Shown piece by piece: positions 22,856 through 30,017 of a stretch of DNA of 30,017 nucleotides. The stretch spans positions 1-30,017 of the forward strand of contig CAYMHT010000024.1 in the NCBI GenBank assembly GCA_964390305.1, in the 5' to 3' direction. The translations under genes were made by a program, and so were the position numbers. Below the pieces are notes generated by a model, which searched no databases, was not told the origin of the DNA, and saw nothing but the letters and a program-made list of their open reading frames with translations. This DNA comes from SKLM01 sp964390305. GTDB taxonomy: Bacteria; Chloroflexota; Anaerolineae; B4-G1. Within the stretch, counting starts at the first letter, position 1. The number at the start of each line of letters is the position of its first letter.

Positions 22856-24076
22856 CGTATATTCATAAAACCCCTTACCGCTCTTCACCCCCAGATGCCC
22901 AGCGCGGACGCGCAGCCGGAGCGGGCGGGCGGGGCGGAACCGGGGGCCGAATTCGTCCTCCAGCTCTCTGAGTGTCTCCACGATCTCGTCCAGGCCGATC
23001 CGGTCGGCGATGACCAGCGGCCCCACGCGATCGCCCTCGTACGTCATCCCCGTGCCAGCCACCATGGCCATGTCGATGTCCGTCATCGTGGCCACGTTCT
23101 CCAGCACACACTGCGCCGCCTCGTTGATCAACGGGTACATCAGCCGCTCGACGCTGAACGACGTCCCCGTCTCCACCTCGCCGGAGGCCTGAAGATCGTC
23201 GATCATCCCGTGGACCGCCTCTGACTCGCCGCCGGGATGGTCGTAGAAGCCGGCGCCGCTCTTCTCACCCAGACGCCCGGCTTCCAGCAGCTTCTCAAAC
23301 AGAGGAGCTGGCGTCATCCGATCGCCGTATTCGGAGTAGAGGTATTCCCCCACGTCACCACACACGTCGATCCCCAGCATATCCATCAGCGTGAATGGCC
23401 CCATCGGCATCCCCCAGTCCACGACTGCCCTGTCGATCTCCGTCGCCGTGGCCGCGCCTTCGCCCAATGCCATGGTTGCCTCGTTGAGATACGGCATCAG
23501 CAGTCGGTTGACCAGGAAGCCCGGACACTCCTGCACCACCACCGGGATCTTGCGCAGGGTCTCGGCGAACATGACCACGTCGTCCTGGGTCTCCCGCCCC
23601 GTGTCGAGCCCGGGGATCACCTCAACCAGCTTCATCACGTGGGCCGGGTTGAAGAAGTGCATCCCGATCACCTTGTGCGGCTTGCCGGTGGCGGCCCCCA
23701 TCTCCGAGATGGACAACGCCGACGTGTTGCTGGCGAAGATGGTCTGCTCAGGACAGGCCTCCTCCAGCTCCTGGAAGACCTGCTGCTTAATCCCCATCTT
23801 CTCCGGCACCGCCTCAATGACGATGTCCACGTCGCTGAACTCATCGTACGACAGCGTGGGGGTCACCAGGTCGAGTTTCGACGCCATGTCGCTGGCGCTC
23901 ATCTTCCCCTTGTCGACCCGCCCTTGGTAGATGGAACGAATCTGCTCCATACCGCTGTCCAGCATCTCCTGATCGATGTCCTTCATGACTACCGGCAAGC
24001 CGGCGTACGTGATGACCTGAGCAATCTCGCCGCCCATCGTGCCGGCGCCAACCACGCCTGCTTTGAAAATATACAC
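22853..24076 (-). CDS. 3-hydroxyacyl-CoA dehydrogenase with two C-terminal domains
   Basis: NAD-dependent third enzyme of beta-oxidation. The 407-residue product has the Rossmann motif GVVGAGTMGGEIAQ (G10, G12, G15), the SNTSALSI segment, and the catalytic His-Glu pair H140 and E152 in GMHFFNPAHVMKLVEVI. Two 3HCDH C-terminal domains follow (about 187-285 and 300-405), as in the dehydrogenase part of FadB, but there is no fused hydratase, which is instead the separate crotonase gene. The start is a GTG at 24076 with a GGGAGGTG ribosome site. It lies 127 bases after the small unknown gene, the gap being half filled by an octamer array. Confidence 0.94.
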   Translation of the reverse strand: MYIFKAGVVGAGTMGGEIAQVITYAGLPVVMKDIDQEMLDSGMEQIRSIYQGRVDKGKMSASDMASKLDLVTPTLSYDEFSDVDIVIEAVPEKMGIKQQVFQELEEACPEQTIFASNTSALSISEMGAATGKPHKVIGMHFFNPAHVMKLVEVIPGLDTGRETQDDVVMFAETLRKIPVVVQECPGFLVNRLLMPYLNEATMALGEGAATATEIDRAVVDWGMPMGPFTLMDMLGIDVCGDVGEYLYSEYGDRMTPAPLFEKLLEAGRLGEKSGAGFYDHPGGESEAVHGMIDDLQASGEVETGTSFSVERLMYPLINEAAQCVLENVATMTDIDMAMVAGTGMTYEGDRVGPLVIADRIGLDEIVETLRELEDEFGPRFRPARPLRLRVRAGHLGVKSGKGFYEYT

Positions 24077-24158
24077 GCTTCACCTCCCGTTAGCTATGCC
24101 TGAAGTGACGTGTCAGGATCGTCTACTGTATTGCAGGGATACCTCTGCCCCTACGTCA

Positions 24159-24206
24159 CCAGTTCCCCGATCTACCAGCCTTCCAACCTACCAATCTACC
24201 GTCCTA
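24159..24206. repeat. Degenerate 8-bp tandem array ending on the stop codon of the small unknown gene
   Basis: Plus-strand units CCAGTTCC, CCGATCTA, CCAGCCTT, CCAACCTA, CCAATCTA, CCGTCCTA. The final CTA (24204-24206) is the complement of the TAG stop. The period is exactly eight throughout. Confidence 0.8.
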
Positions 24207-24470
24207 CCACGTCGGCAGCGGGATCGCCGCCTCCGGATCGTCCACGCGGGCGAAGTAAATCCACTCATCGGGGTACTGCTCAAACGCGGCTCGGTTCGCC
24301 TGACCCAGTGTCTCGCCGACGAAAGCGTCGCCGCTCTGTGGCTCAATACCCACGACCACAGCGCCTTCCCGAGTCTCCAGATCTTCCCTGATGCGCTCGA
24401 AGACCTCCTTGCCCTTGGCAATGAAAGCCGCCCGTGCGTCCTCGTCCTGCCAGATGGAGATATCCGCCAT
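24204..24470 (-). CDS. Small conserved-looking protein of unknown function
   Basis: An 88-residue acidic protein, pI probably low, with no signal peptide or membrane segment. The C-terminal two thirds have the pattern GAVVVGIEPQSGDAFVGETL followed by a helix and DEWIYFARVDDP. This resembles a class of small alpha/beta proteins in which a strand, a G-x-T-L turn and a helix alternate, but I cannot name a family with confidence. The start has an AAGGAGG ribosome site eight bases before the ATG. It lies 12 bases after the thiolase gene, so it is a true operon member. It ends in PTW followed directly by TAG, where the octamer array begins. Confidence 0.72.
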   Translation of the reverse strand: MADISIWQDEDARAAFIAKGKEVFERIREDLETREGAVVVGIEPQSGDAFVGETLGQANRAAFEQYPDEWIYFARVDDPEAAIPLPTW

Positions 24471-24482
24471 GGCTGTCCCTCC

Positions 24483-25685
24483 TTACGCCTTGCGCTCGAT
24501 TACCATTGCGCCACCCTGACCGCCGCCGACGCAGGCCGTGGCGAGCCCCAGCGGGACGTCACGCTTGATCATCTCATAGAGCAGCGTGACCACGAAGCGC
24601 GTTCCGGTGCAACCGACGGGGTGCCCTAACGCGATGGCGCCGCCGTTGACGTTCACGTTCTCCCAGTCCCAGCCTTGATCCTCCAGCTCCCTGCCCACGG
24701 CCAGCACCTGAGCGGCAAAGGCTTCGTTCAGTTCGATCAGGTCGACGTCGCCGAGCGTCAGACCTGCCCGCTCCAGCGCCATCGGCGCGGCGTACGCGGG
24801 ACCGATGCCCATGATGTCCGGGGGCACAGCCGAGTAGGCATAACTGCGGATCGTGCACATCGGCTCCACGCCGAGCGCCTCCGCCTTCTCGGCCGACATC
24901 ACGACCACGGCCGCCGCGCCGTCAGAGATGGGGCAGGCATTCGCCGGGGTCACGGTCCCGTCCTTCTTGAACACGGTGGGATAGAGCGCGGCTTTCTGCA
25001 CCGTCAGGCCTGGGTTGATGCACTCGTCCTCCACAATGTCCTCGTGGGCGACCTCCTGGCCGGCCACTCGCTTGACCACCCGGAAGGGCACGATTTCGTC
25101 GCGGAACTTGCCCATCCGCGTGGCGCGGAACGCCCTCTGGTGGCTCTTCACCGCGTATCCGTCCTGCTCCTCCTGGCTGAGGTCGTACATCATCGCCAGA
25201 TTCTCCGCGGTTCGCCCCATGATCTGACCACAGACGGGGTCCGTAAGCCCCTCCCACAGGGTGTCCGTGAACTGCTCGTGACGCAGCTTCAGGCCCCAGC
25301 GAGCACCGCGCACCACGTAGGGGGCTGTGGACATGCTCTCCACGCCCCCGCACAGGAACGCCTCCCCGTCGCCGGCCTGGATAGCCTGGTAGGCCATGCT
25401 GATCGACATCATGCCAGACACGCAGTTGCGCTGAATGGTACACCCCGGCACGTTTACGGGGATCCCGGCCATCAGCGCCGCCACGCGCCCAATGTTCGCA
25501 GCGTCACTCTGCTGGCCGATGCAGCCCAAGATGACGTCGTCGAAGACGCGGGGGTCGATGCCGGCTCTCTCGACGGCCTCCTCGAACACCGTTGCAGCCA
25601 AGTCCTGGGCTGGGATGTCGCGGAAGGCCCCGCCGTGCTTGCCGATCGCCGTGCGACATCCGCTGACGATCACCACTTCCTTCAT
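24483..25685 (-). CDS. Acetyl-CoA acetyltransferase / beta-ketothiolase
   Basis: Thiolase that cleaves 3-ketoacyl-CoA with CoA to acetyl-CoA and a shortened acyl-CoA, or condenses two acetyl-CoA. The 400-residue product has all three catalytic residues: C88 in QRNCVSGM, H355 in GGAIALGHPVGCTGTR and C385 in CVGGGQGGAMV. The segment LIELNEAFAAQVLAV is also diagnostic. The ATG follows AAGGAGGTTAGC, a near-perfect ribosome site. Preceded by the tetR-type gene with a 46-base gap and followed after 12 bases by the small unknown gene. In this operon a degradative role in beta-oxidation is most likely, although biosynthetic thiolases look alike. Confidence 0.95.
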   Translation of the reverse strand: MKEVVIVSGCRTAIGKHGGAFRDIPAQDLAATVFEEAVERAGIDPRVFDDVILGCIGQQSDAANIGRVAALMAGIPVNVPGCTIQRNCVSGMMSISMAYQAIQAGDGEAFLCGGVESMSTAPYVVRGARWGLKLRHEQFTDTLWEGLTDPVCGQIMGRTAENLAMMYDLSQEEQDGYAVKSHQRAFRATRMGKFRDEIVPFRVVKRVAGQEVAHEDIVEDECINPGLTVQKAALYPTVFKKDGTVTPANACPISDGAAAVVVMSAEKAEALGVEPMCTIRSYAYSAVPPDIMGIGPAYAAPMALERAGLTLGDVDLIELNEAFAAQVLAVGRELEDQGWDWENVNVNGGAIALGHPVGCTGTRFVVTLLYEMIKRDVPLGLATACVGGGQGGAMVIERKA

Positions 25686-25731
25686 GCTAACCTCCTTCGA
25701 GCTGATACGCGTGGGTGCCGAATCGCAGTCT

Positions 25732-26379
25732 TCACTCCCCTGAGGGACCCACCTTCAAGCCTCTGATCACCGCGTCAACGCTTGACTCATAGAGCACTGC
25801 CTTGTCGACGCCCACCATCTCTCGCCGCAGAGGATGCTCCATCAACTGAAGCGCCCCATTCAACGAGGCCCAGAAGACACACGCAGCCTTCTGAGGATCC
25901 GGGCAGGCGAATACCCCTTCCCGGACTCCTCGCTCGACGACCCGCACGGCGAGGCCCAGCCCCTCAAGGCTTGCCTCGAGAATCTCCTCATAGAGCTCTG
26001 GCGGAACCGCCTCCTGGAAACGTCCGCGGTCCATGGCCATCAGAAAAGGGAAGTACTGAGGGTCTTGATCGAAGAAGTTCAGATACGCTCGGGACAACTC
26101 CCTCAACTGCTCGTCCGCTGGGAGCGCTTCTGCAGCCGCGCAGGCACTCTCCAACTCAGAGACGAGGCCTCCAAGCCCCTCAAGAAGCAAGTGAGCAAGG
26201 AGGCTCTCCTTGCTCTCGAAGTAGAGATAGACGGTTCCCTTGCTGACCTCGGCTCGCTCCGCGACGCTATCCACCGTGGCGTGGTGGAAGCCGTTCTCGA
26301 AGAACATCTCTCGAGCCGCCCGCAGAATAGATCGCCGGCGCTCCTGTTTCTCCCGTTCGCGACGCGCCCTGGTGGTCAC
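25732..26379 (-). CDS. TetR/AcrR family regulator, likely controlling the beta-oxidation operon
   Basis: The 215-residue product starts with a basic stretch, then a TetR N-terminal DNA-binding domain: ILRAAREMFFENGFHHATVDSVAERAEVSKGTVYLYFESKESLL, of which the helix-turn-helix is VDSVAERAEVSKGTVYLYF. The C-terminal helical domain is the ligand-binding part, not recognisable as a named subgroup. The GTG at 26379 has a GGAGGG site; an in-frame TTG at 26397 is the longest option. It is the first gene of the operon, and its promoter overlaps a 17-bp palindrome, so autorepression with release by an acyl-CoA ligand, as in FadR-type TetR proteins, is a reasonable inference. Confidence 0.9.
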   Translation of the reverse strand: MTTRARREREKQERRRSILRAAREMFFENGFHHATVDSVAERAEVSKGTVYLYFESKESLLAHLLLEGLGGLVSELESACAAAEALPADEQLRELSRAYLNFFDQDPQYFPFLMAMDRGRFQEAVPPELYEEILEASLEGLGLAVRVVERGVREGVFACPDPQKAACVFWASLNGALQLMEHPLRREMVGVDKAVLYESSVDAVIRGLKVGPSGE

Positions 26380-26410
26380 ACTCCCACCCTCCGCCAACCG
26401 ACGGTCATTA

Positions 26411-26427
26411 AGTGACTGATAGTCAGT
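26411..26427. promoter_or_regulatory. Operator-like palindrome at the tetR promoter
   Basis: AGTGACT-GAT-AGTCAGT, a 7-3-7 inverted repeat with a single mismatch. It begins inside the -10 box and covers the expected transcript start, a classic repressor position. The size and symmetry fit a TetR-family dimer site. Confidence 0.65.
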
Positions 26428-26453
26428 ATATCATAACCAAACAGCGCTGTCAA
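26425..26453 (-). promoter_or_regulatory. Consensus sigma-70 promoter of the beta-oxidation operon
   Basis: On the minus strand a perfect TTGACA (26448-26453) and TATACT (26425-26430) are 17 bp apart, with the first GTG about 46 bases beyond the -10 box. No other strong promoter was found across the next 9.7 kb of the same-strand genes. Confidence 0.85.
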
Positions 26454-26594
26454 CGGCTTTTGGTGCATTCGTCGCAACGTGTCCGCACCCAACCTGTGCG
26501 TGCACCGCTCTCCTCGGATCCCTCGACGCCGCACCGCTCCCTCCGTCCCCGCTTCGTCCTGCGGTCGCCCACGCACGGGGTCGAGCAGCGCGGA

Positions 26595-29420
26595 TCAATA
26601 GTCCGCCAGCGCATTTGGGTCTTCCAGCGCCGCCCTGCCCTTGGCCGTCAGGTCGACCACCACACCGCCGTGACCAAGTCGCCGGGGAGCCAGGAAGCCC
26701 GCGTCCTCCAGTCGCTCCACCATCTGTCGAATGGCCGTCTTCGATCGGAAGGACAGGGCTCCGAACTCGGACTGCCTCGTCGCCTCCTCGCGCAACGGCC
26801 TCGCGTGGGGACGTGGCCTCAGATCCCCGCGCAGGATCCGCACCAGCGTACGGCGCCCCCAACTCCAGGGCGCATTCGCCACGCAGGACAGGATCGTCAG
26901 CAGCTGCTCCCCCTCCTCCGGGAGACCGGGATCTGGCGGCGGGGAAACCGACACGCAGTTGTCGCACGCCTCGCACCGTTGGATGGTACGACCGCCCAGG
27001 TAGGCATTGAGGTGACCATGGCGGCAACCGCGCGTTTTCGCATAAGCCGCGATCTCGTCCACGCGCTGCATCTGCACCGTCTCGTACCGCTCCAGCAGCG
27101 TGCCGACCCGCTCCGCTGCATCCTTCGGCGCTTCTCGCAGCTCCACCAGCAGATCGCGCCCCGCTGGTCGGTATATCAGCCAGCCGGCCTCCTCCCAGGC
27201 CAGCACCTTGCGCTCGATTTCCGTCAGCGGGATTCCAGCTTTCGGCGCCACCTCCGCCAGATCGACCTTCAGCCACTGCTGGGCCCGCAGGCGCGCGACG
27301 CGCCGCAAGGTCGCAAGCTCGTTGGGCAGGGCCCCATCGCGGCAGACGGCGGAAAGGCAGACGAGGGCCGCGCGGGGCAGGTCCGGGCCGCGCCGAAGCA
27401 GCCCGGCCTCCTCAAGCAGACTCAATGCGACGCGCACCCGGGTATCGTCGGAGCCCAGGTCGCGTTCCAGGTCGGCCGTCGCGATTCGACCCGCCGGCTT
27501 CCCATTCAGCCTCTTCATCGCGGCCCCGTACACCTCCCGCAGGAACTCGACGGGGAGCCGGTCCCGCCGAGCCCGGCGGGTCAGCAAACTCCGGTCATGG
27601 GGCGAATACATCAGCAGACAGCGCGCCGGGAGTCCATCACGCCCGGCCCGCCCGGCTTCTTGATAATATGCCTCCAGCGATGCGGAGGGGAAGAAGTGCA
27701 CGATGAAGCGGATGTCCGCCTTGTCGATCCCCATGCCGAAAGCGATGGTCGCCACCACCACCCGCGTGTGCCCGCCCATGAAGTCATCCTGCACCCGATG
27801 CCGATCAGCGATGCCAGCGTGGTAGTGCGCCGCGTTCACGCCGTGCTGGCGCAAGAGGGCAGCCAACTCCTCGCAACGGGCGCGGGTGTCAGCGTAGACG
27901 ATGCCGCTGCCCCGCTCGGCCCGGCAGAACGCCAGCAGGCGACGCAGTTTGTCGTCGGTATCGCGAGCGTGGAAGACCTCCAGCTGCAGGTTGGGCCGGG
28001 TCACGTCGCCAGCGACGACGCGCAGGTCGGACGACCGGTCTGAAGAGGGGCTCAGGCGCTGCACGATGTCACGCCGGACGCGCAGGGGCGCTGTGGCCGT
28101 CATCGCCAGCAGCGGCGGATCCCCCAGCGCCCGGCGGACCCTTCCAATGGTAAGGTAGTCGGGCCGGAAGTCGTGACCCCACATGCTGACGCAGTGGACC
28201 TCGTCGATCACGAGCCGAGCCACCCCCGTGCGGCAAAGCGCGTGCAGGAAAGGGGGCTGGCGCAGCCGCTCCGGAGCAGCATAGACCAGCCGATAAGCCC
28301 CGTCGGCGACCCGGTCCATTCGGCGTCGCAGCTCGTCGCCGTCGAGCGTGCTATTGATCGCAGTGGCGCGCTGTCGGAGACCGCCGGGCAGTGAATCGAC
28401 CTGGTCCTTCATCAGCGCGATGAGCGGTGAGATGACCAGCGTCGTACCCTCCTCAGCCAGCATTGCCGGCAGCTGGTAGCAGAGCGACTTGCCCCCGCCA
28501 GTCGGCAAGACCGTCAACACGTCCTCGCCGCGCAAGACGCACGCCACGGTCTCCACCTGGCCCGGCAGCAGCGCCTCGAAGCCGAAGAGCCGCTCAACGG
28601 CGTCAGCGATGCGGTGCCGTTCATCCCTGGAGACCGGCACGTCGTCGAACGAAGCCAGAGGTTCGACGGGCCCACGCGGCCGGGACTCGACGGGCCCCGG
28701 CACGGCGGGACGGTCCTGAGTCGGCCACAGGCGCTCGCGCAGCTCGGCCACCTCGGTGGCATACCGCCCCTCCAGGGCGGCCTCGATCTCGGCCACACGC
28801 GTGGCCTCGCCGCTGGCCCGGAAGTAGTCACGGAGACCACGCAGGTAAGCCACCGACAGCGGACTTCCCTCATCGGCCAACCGCAGGAGCTGCACCGCGT
28901 AGCCGCTGGCGGTCACCCAGTCACCGCGCGCAGCGTAGACGTTGACCATCCCCCACAGGTAGGCGCGGCTGTTGGGATAAAGGTCGTGCAGATGACGATA
29001 GACAGCCAGTGCCGCATCCTCTTCACCCCGGGCCCGCTCGACCTCACCCAGCAGATTCCAGGCCATCGCGCTCTCACCTCGATCGGCGACAATCCCCTTC
29101 GCGATTCGTCGTGCTGATTCCACGTCGCCCCGCGCCAGGTGGATGCGCGCCAGCAGCGCGCGGGCGACCGAGGACTCCCTTTTTCGCAGGCGCTTCTCCA
29201 TCACCGGCAACGCCTCGTCAGGTCGGCCCTGGGCCAGGAAGGTCCTCGCCCGCAGATCGCGCAGCGACACGTGCGTCGGATTGCGGGGAATAAGCACGTC
29301 CAGGCAGGCGTGGAGCGTGTCGAACTGCTCCCAGCGCAGGAGGAAGTTGAGCAGCCGCCTGCGGTCACTCCCCGTCACCTGAGGAATCTGCTCCAACGTC
29401 AGACCCAATGAGCTAAGCAC
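26595..29420 (-). CDS. RecQ-family ATP-dependent DNA helicase with N-terminal TPR-like region
   Basis: A 3'-5' DNA helicase of RecQ type for recombination and repair. From the GTG at 29420 (ribosome site GGAGAGGGGGAGG) it is 941 residues; the longer frame begins in a palindromic repeat and is not supported. Residues about 40-235 are helical TPR-like repeats (for example MAWNLLGEVERARGEEDAAL). The helicase core follows: Walker A TGGGKS ending at 312, DEVH at 406-409, motif VI QEAGRAGRDG near 587-596. An inserted winged-helix-like stretch of about 200 residues separates the core from the zinc site C799, C816, C819, C822, whose C-x16-C-x2-C-x2-C spacing is that of RecQ. A final winged-helix-like region ends the protein. 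No HRDC domain is seen. Confidence 0.9.
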   Translation of the reverse strand: MLSSLGLTLEQIPQVTGSDRRRLLNFLLRWEQFDTLHACLDVLIPRNPTHVSLRDLRARTFLAQGRPDEALPVMEKRLRKRESSVARALLARIHLARGDVESARRIAKGIVADRGESAMAWNLLGEVERARGEEDAALAVYRHLHDLYPNSRAYLWGMVNVYAARGDWVTASGYAVQLLRLADEGSPLSVAYLRGLRDYFRASGEATRVAEIEAALEGRYATEVAELRERLWPTQDRPAVPGPVESRPRGPVEPLASFDDVPVSRDERHRIADAVERLFGFEALLPGQVETVACVLRGEDVLTVLPTGGGKSLCYQLPAMLAEEGTTLVISPLIALMKDQVDSLPGGLRQRATAINSTLDGDELRRRMDRVADGAYRLVYAAPERLRQPPFLHALCRTGVARLVIDEVHCVSMWGHDFRPDYLTIGRVRRALGDPPLLAMTATAPLRVRRDIVQRLSPSSDRSSDLRVVAGDVTRPNLQLEVFHARDTDDKLRRLLAFCRAERGSGIVYADTRARCEELAALLRQHGVNAAHYHAGIADRHRVQDDFMGGHTRVVVATIAFGMGIDKADIRFIVHFFPSASLEAYYQEAGRAGRDGLPARCLLMYSPHDRSLLTRRARRDRLPVEFLREVYGAAMKRLNGKPAGRIATADLERDLGSDDTRVRVALSLLEEAGLLRRGPDLPRAALVCLSAVCRDGALPNELATLRRVARLRAQQWLKVDLAEVAPKAGIPLTEIERKVLAWEEAGWLIYRPAGRDLLVELREAPKDAAERVGTLLERYETVQMQRVDEIAAYAKTRGCRHGHLNAYLGGRTIQRCEACDNCVSVSPPPDPGLPEEGEQLLTILSCVANAPWSWGRRTLVRILRGDLRPRPHARPLREEATRQSEFGALSFRSKTAIRQMVERLEDAGFLAPRRLGHGGVVVDLTAKGRAALEDPNALADY

Positions 29421-29874
29421 AGCCTCCCCCTCTCCATTCTGGCGCGCCTCCCTCTGCTCGCGGGCGCGCCCCCTCTCCCCTCTGGGGAAAGGGTTGGGGT
29501 GAGGGGCAAACCTCGGACCGATCACACTCCCCTAGCACAACCTCCACCACCCCCTCCAGATGTTCGAGCACATCGCGATTCGTGAACCGAATCACGCGAA
29601 CGCCTCGCTGGTTCAACCACGCCGTCCGCTCCCGATCGTATGCCAGCTGGTGGGCGTGGGAATCCCCGTCGATCTCCACGGCCAGCCGACGGGCGGCACA
29701 ATAGAAGTCTACCACGTAACGGCCGATGGGATGCTGGCGGCGGAATTTGAGGCCAGCGAGCTGCCGGTCGCGCAGACAGGCCCACAGCTTCGCCTCAGCC
29801 GGCGTCTGCTCCCGGCGCAACTTGCGGGCACGACCGACGACGGGACGTGGGCCGCGGCGTTTTTCCTCGGTCAC
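29413..29874 (-). CDS. DUF559 domain protein, PD-(D/E)XK nuclease-like
   Basis: DUF559 proteins resemble very-short-patch-repair endonucleases; their cellular role is not established. The 153-residue product has the whole domain in residues 15-116: LRREQTPAEAKLWACLRDRQLAGLKFRRQ, then GRYVVDFYC with D56, then LAVEIDGDSH with E67 and D69 as likely metal ligands, then RGVRVIRFTNRDVL. The tail from about residue 122 (Pro/Gly/Arg rich) is encoded by a palindromic repeat copy and is unlikely to be functional. Its stop codon overlaps the RecQ-type helicase start by 8 bp, so the two are probably translated together. DUF559 genes often lie among such repeats as mobile-looking strays. Confidence 0.87.
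   Translation of the reverse strand: MTEEKRRGPRPVVGRARKLRREQTPAEAKLWACLRDRQLAGLKFRRQHPIGRYVVDFYCAARRLAVEIDGDSHAHQLAYDRERTAWLNQRGVRVIRFTNRDVLEHLEGVVEVVLGECDRSEVCPSPQPFPQRGEGARPRAEGGAPEWRGGGCA
29471..29506 (-). repeat. GC-rich palindromic repeat copy inside the DUF559 reading frame
   Basis: Arms CCCTCTCCCC and GGGGAAAGGG (one mismatch) around TCT, followed by GTTGGGGTGAGGGG. It is the same family as the two copies at the right edge but in reverse orientation. It encodes the tail of the DUF559 protein and the unsupported N-terminal extension of the helicase frame. Confidence 0.75.
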
Positions 29875-29894
29875 TTGTCGCTCCTGGTGGGTAC

Positions 29895-29937
29895 CCCCTC
29901 ACCCTGGCCCTCTCCCCCGGGGGACAGGGAACCGCTC
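29895..29937 (+). repeat. GC-rich palindromic repeat, copy A
   Basis: CCCTCACCCTGG leads into arms CCCTCTCCCCC (29908-29918) and GGGGGACAGGG (29919-29929), one mismatch, then AACCGCTC. Copy B 79 bases later has the same flanks. Confidence 0.8.
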
Positions 29938-29973
29938 CACACCTCCCCTGCCATCTGCTTGGTCGCGGTCACC

Positions 29974-30017
29974 CCCCTCACCCTGGCCCTCTCCCCCCGG
30001 GGGAGAGGGAACCGCTC
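29974..30017 (+). repeat. GC-rich palindromic repeat, copy B, cut by the window edge
   Basis: Same flanks as copy A, with perfect 11-bp arms CCCTCTCCCCC (29987-29997) and GGGGGAGAGGG (29999-30009) around a single C. The stem is strong enough to act as a bidirectional transcription block, although no T tract is seen. Confidence 0.8.

Noticed and set aside
21234..24206. CRISPR array
   Set aside because: The repeats are 8 bp, contiguous, degenerate, without spacers or cas genes.

Overview
The window is about 30 kb of GC-rich bacterial chromosome with dense, mostly minus-strand genes. It looks like a metagenome- or short-read-derived scaffold, because it contains one 100-base N gap flanked by a duplicated 55-base contig end. 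Gene content points to a Gram-positive-related, probably Chloroflexota-like lineage: SpoVS and a primary sigma factor of SigA type, UbiX/UbiD/MenG quinone genes, and a compact methionyl-tRNA synthetase without a C-terminal tRNA-binding domain. This placement is an inference from gene content only. No rRNA, tRNA, CRISPR array, transposase or phage gene was seen.

Left part (1-6620, plus strand): a tRNA methylthiotransferase (miaB) begins at the window edge. A membrane-anchored penicillin-acylase-family hydrolase follows with its own near-consensus promoter. Next comes a tight cluster of ridA, a MenG/UbiE methyltransferase, the flavin prenyltransferase ubiX and a second SAM methyltransferase. 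The last gene meets the following minus-strand cluster tail to tail with a 17-bp overlap.

Second part (6604-13836, minus strand): in transcription order metG, a nitroreductase, ubiD, spoVS, prfA, prmC and a Cof-type HAD phosphatase. UbiX (plus strand) makes the prenylated flavin that UbiD needs, and MenG methylates a quinone precursor, so the two facing clusters together suggest menaquinone biosynthesis. PrmC methylates the RF1 encoded just upstream of it. A promoter for metG overlaps the tail of the rpoD terminator.

Third part (14052-15805, minus strand): a consensus sigma-70 promoter drives yceD (DUF177) and rpoD. A lone HAD hydrolase lies upstream at 15900-16598.

Fourth part (16674-26453, minus strand): a roughly 9.7-kb fatty-acid beta-oxidation operon. 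It starts with a TetR regulator whose promoter carries an operator-like palindrome. Then come thiolase, a small unknown protein, 3-hydroxyacyl-CoA dehydrogenase, a four-helix-bundle protein, enoyl-CoA hydratase, two acyl-CoA dehydrogenases and an ETF beta/alpha pair. The two dehydrogenases appear to use different catalytic-base positions, and the ETF pair is divergent. The most unusual feature of the window is here: degenerate 8-bp tandem repeat arrays inside this operon, each ending on the TAG stop codon of a gene.

Right part (26595-30017, minus strand): a RecQ-family helicase with an N-terminal TPR-like region, preceded by an overlapping DUF559 nuclease-like gene. Palindromic GC-rich repeat copies lie in and upstream of the DUF559 gene.
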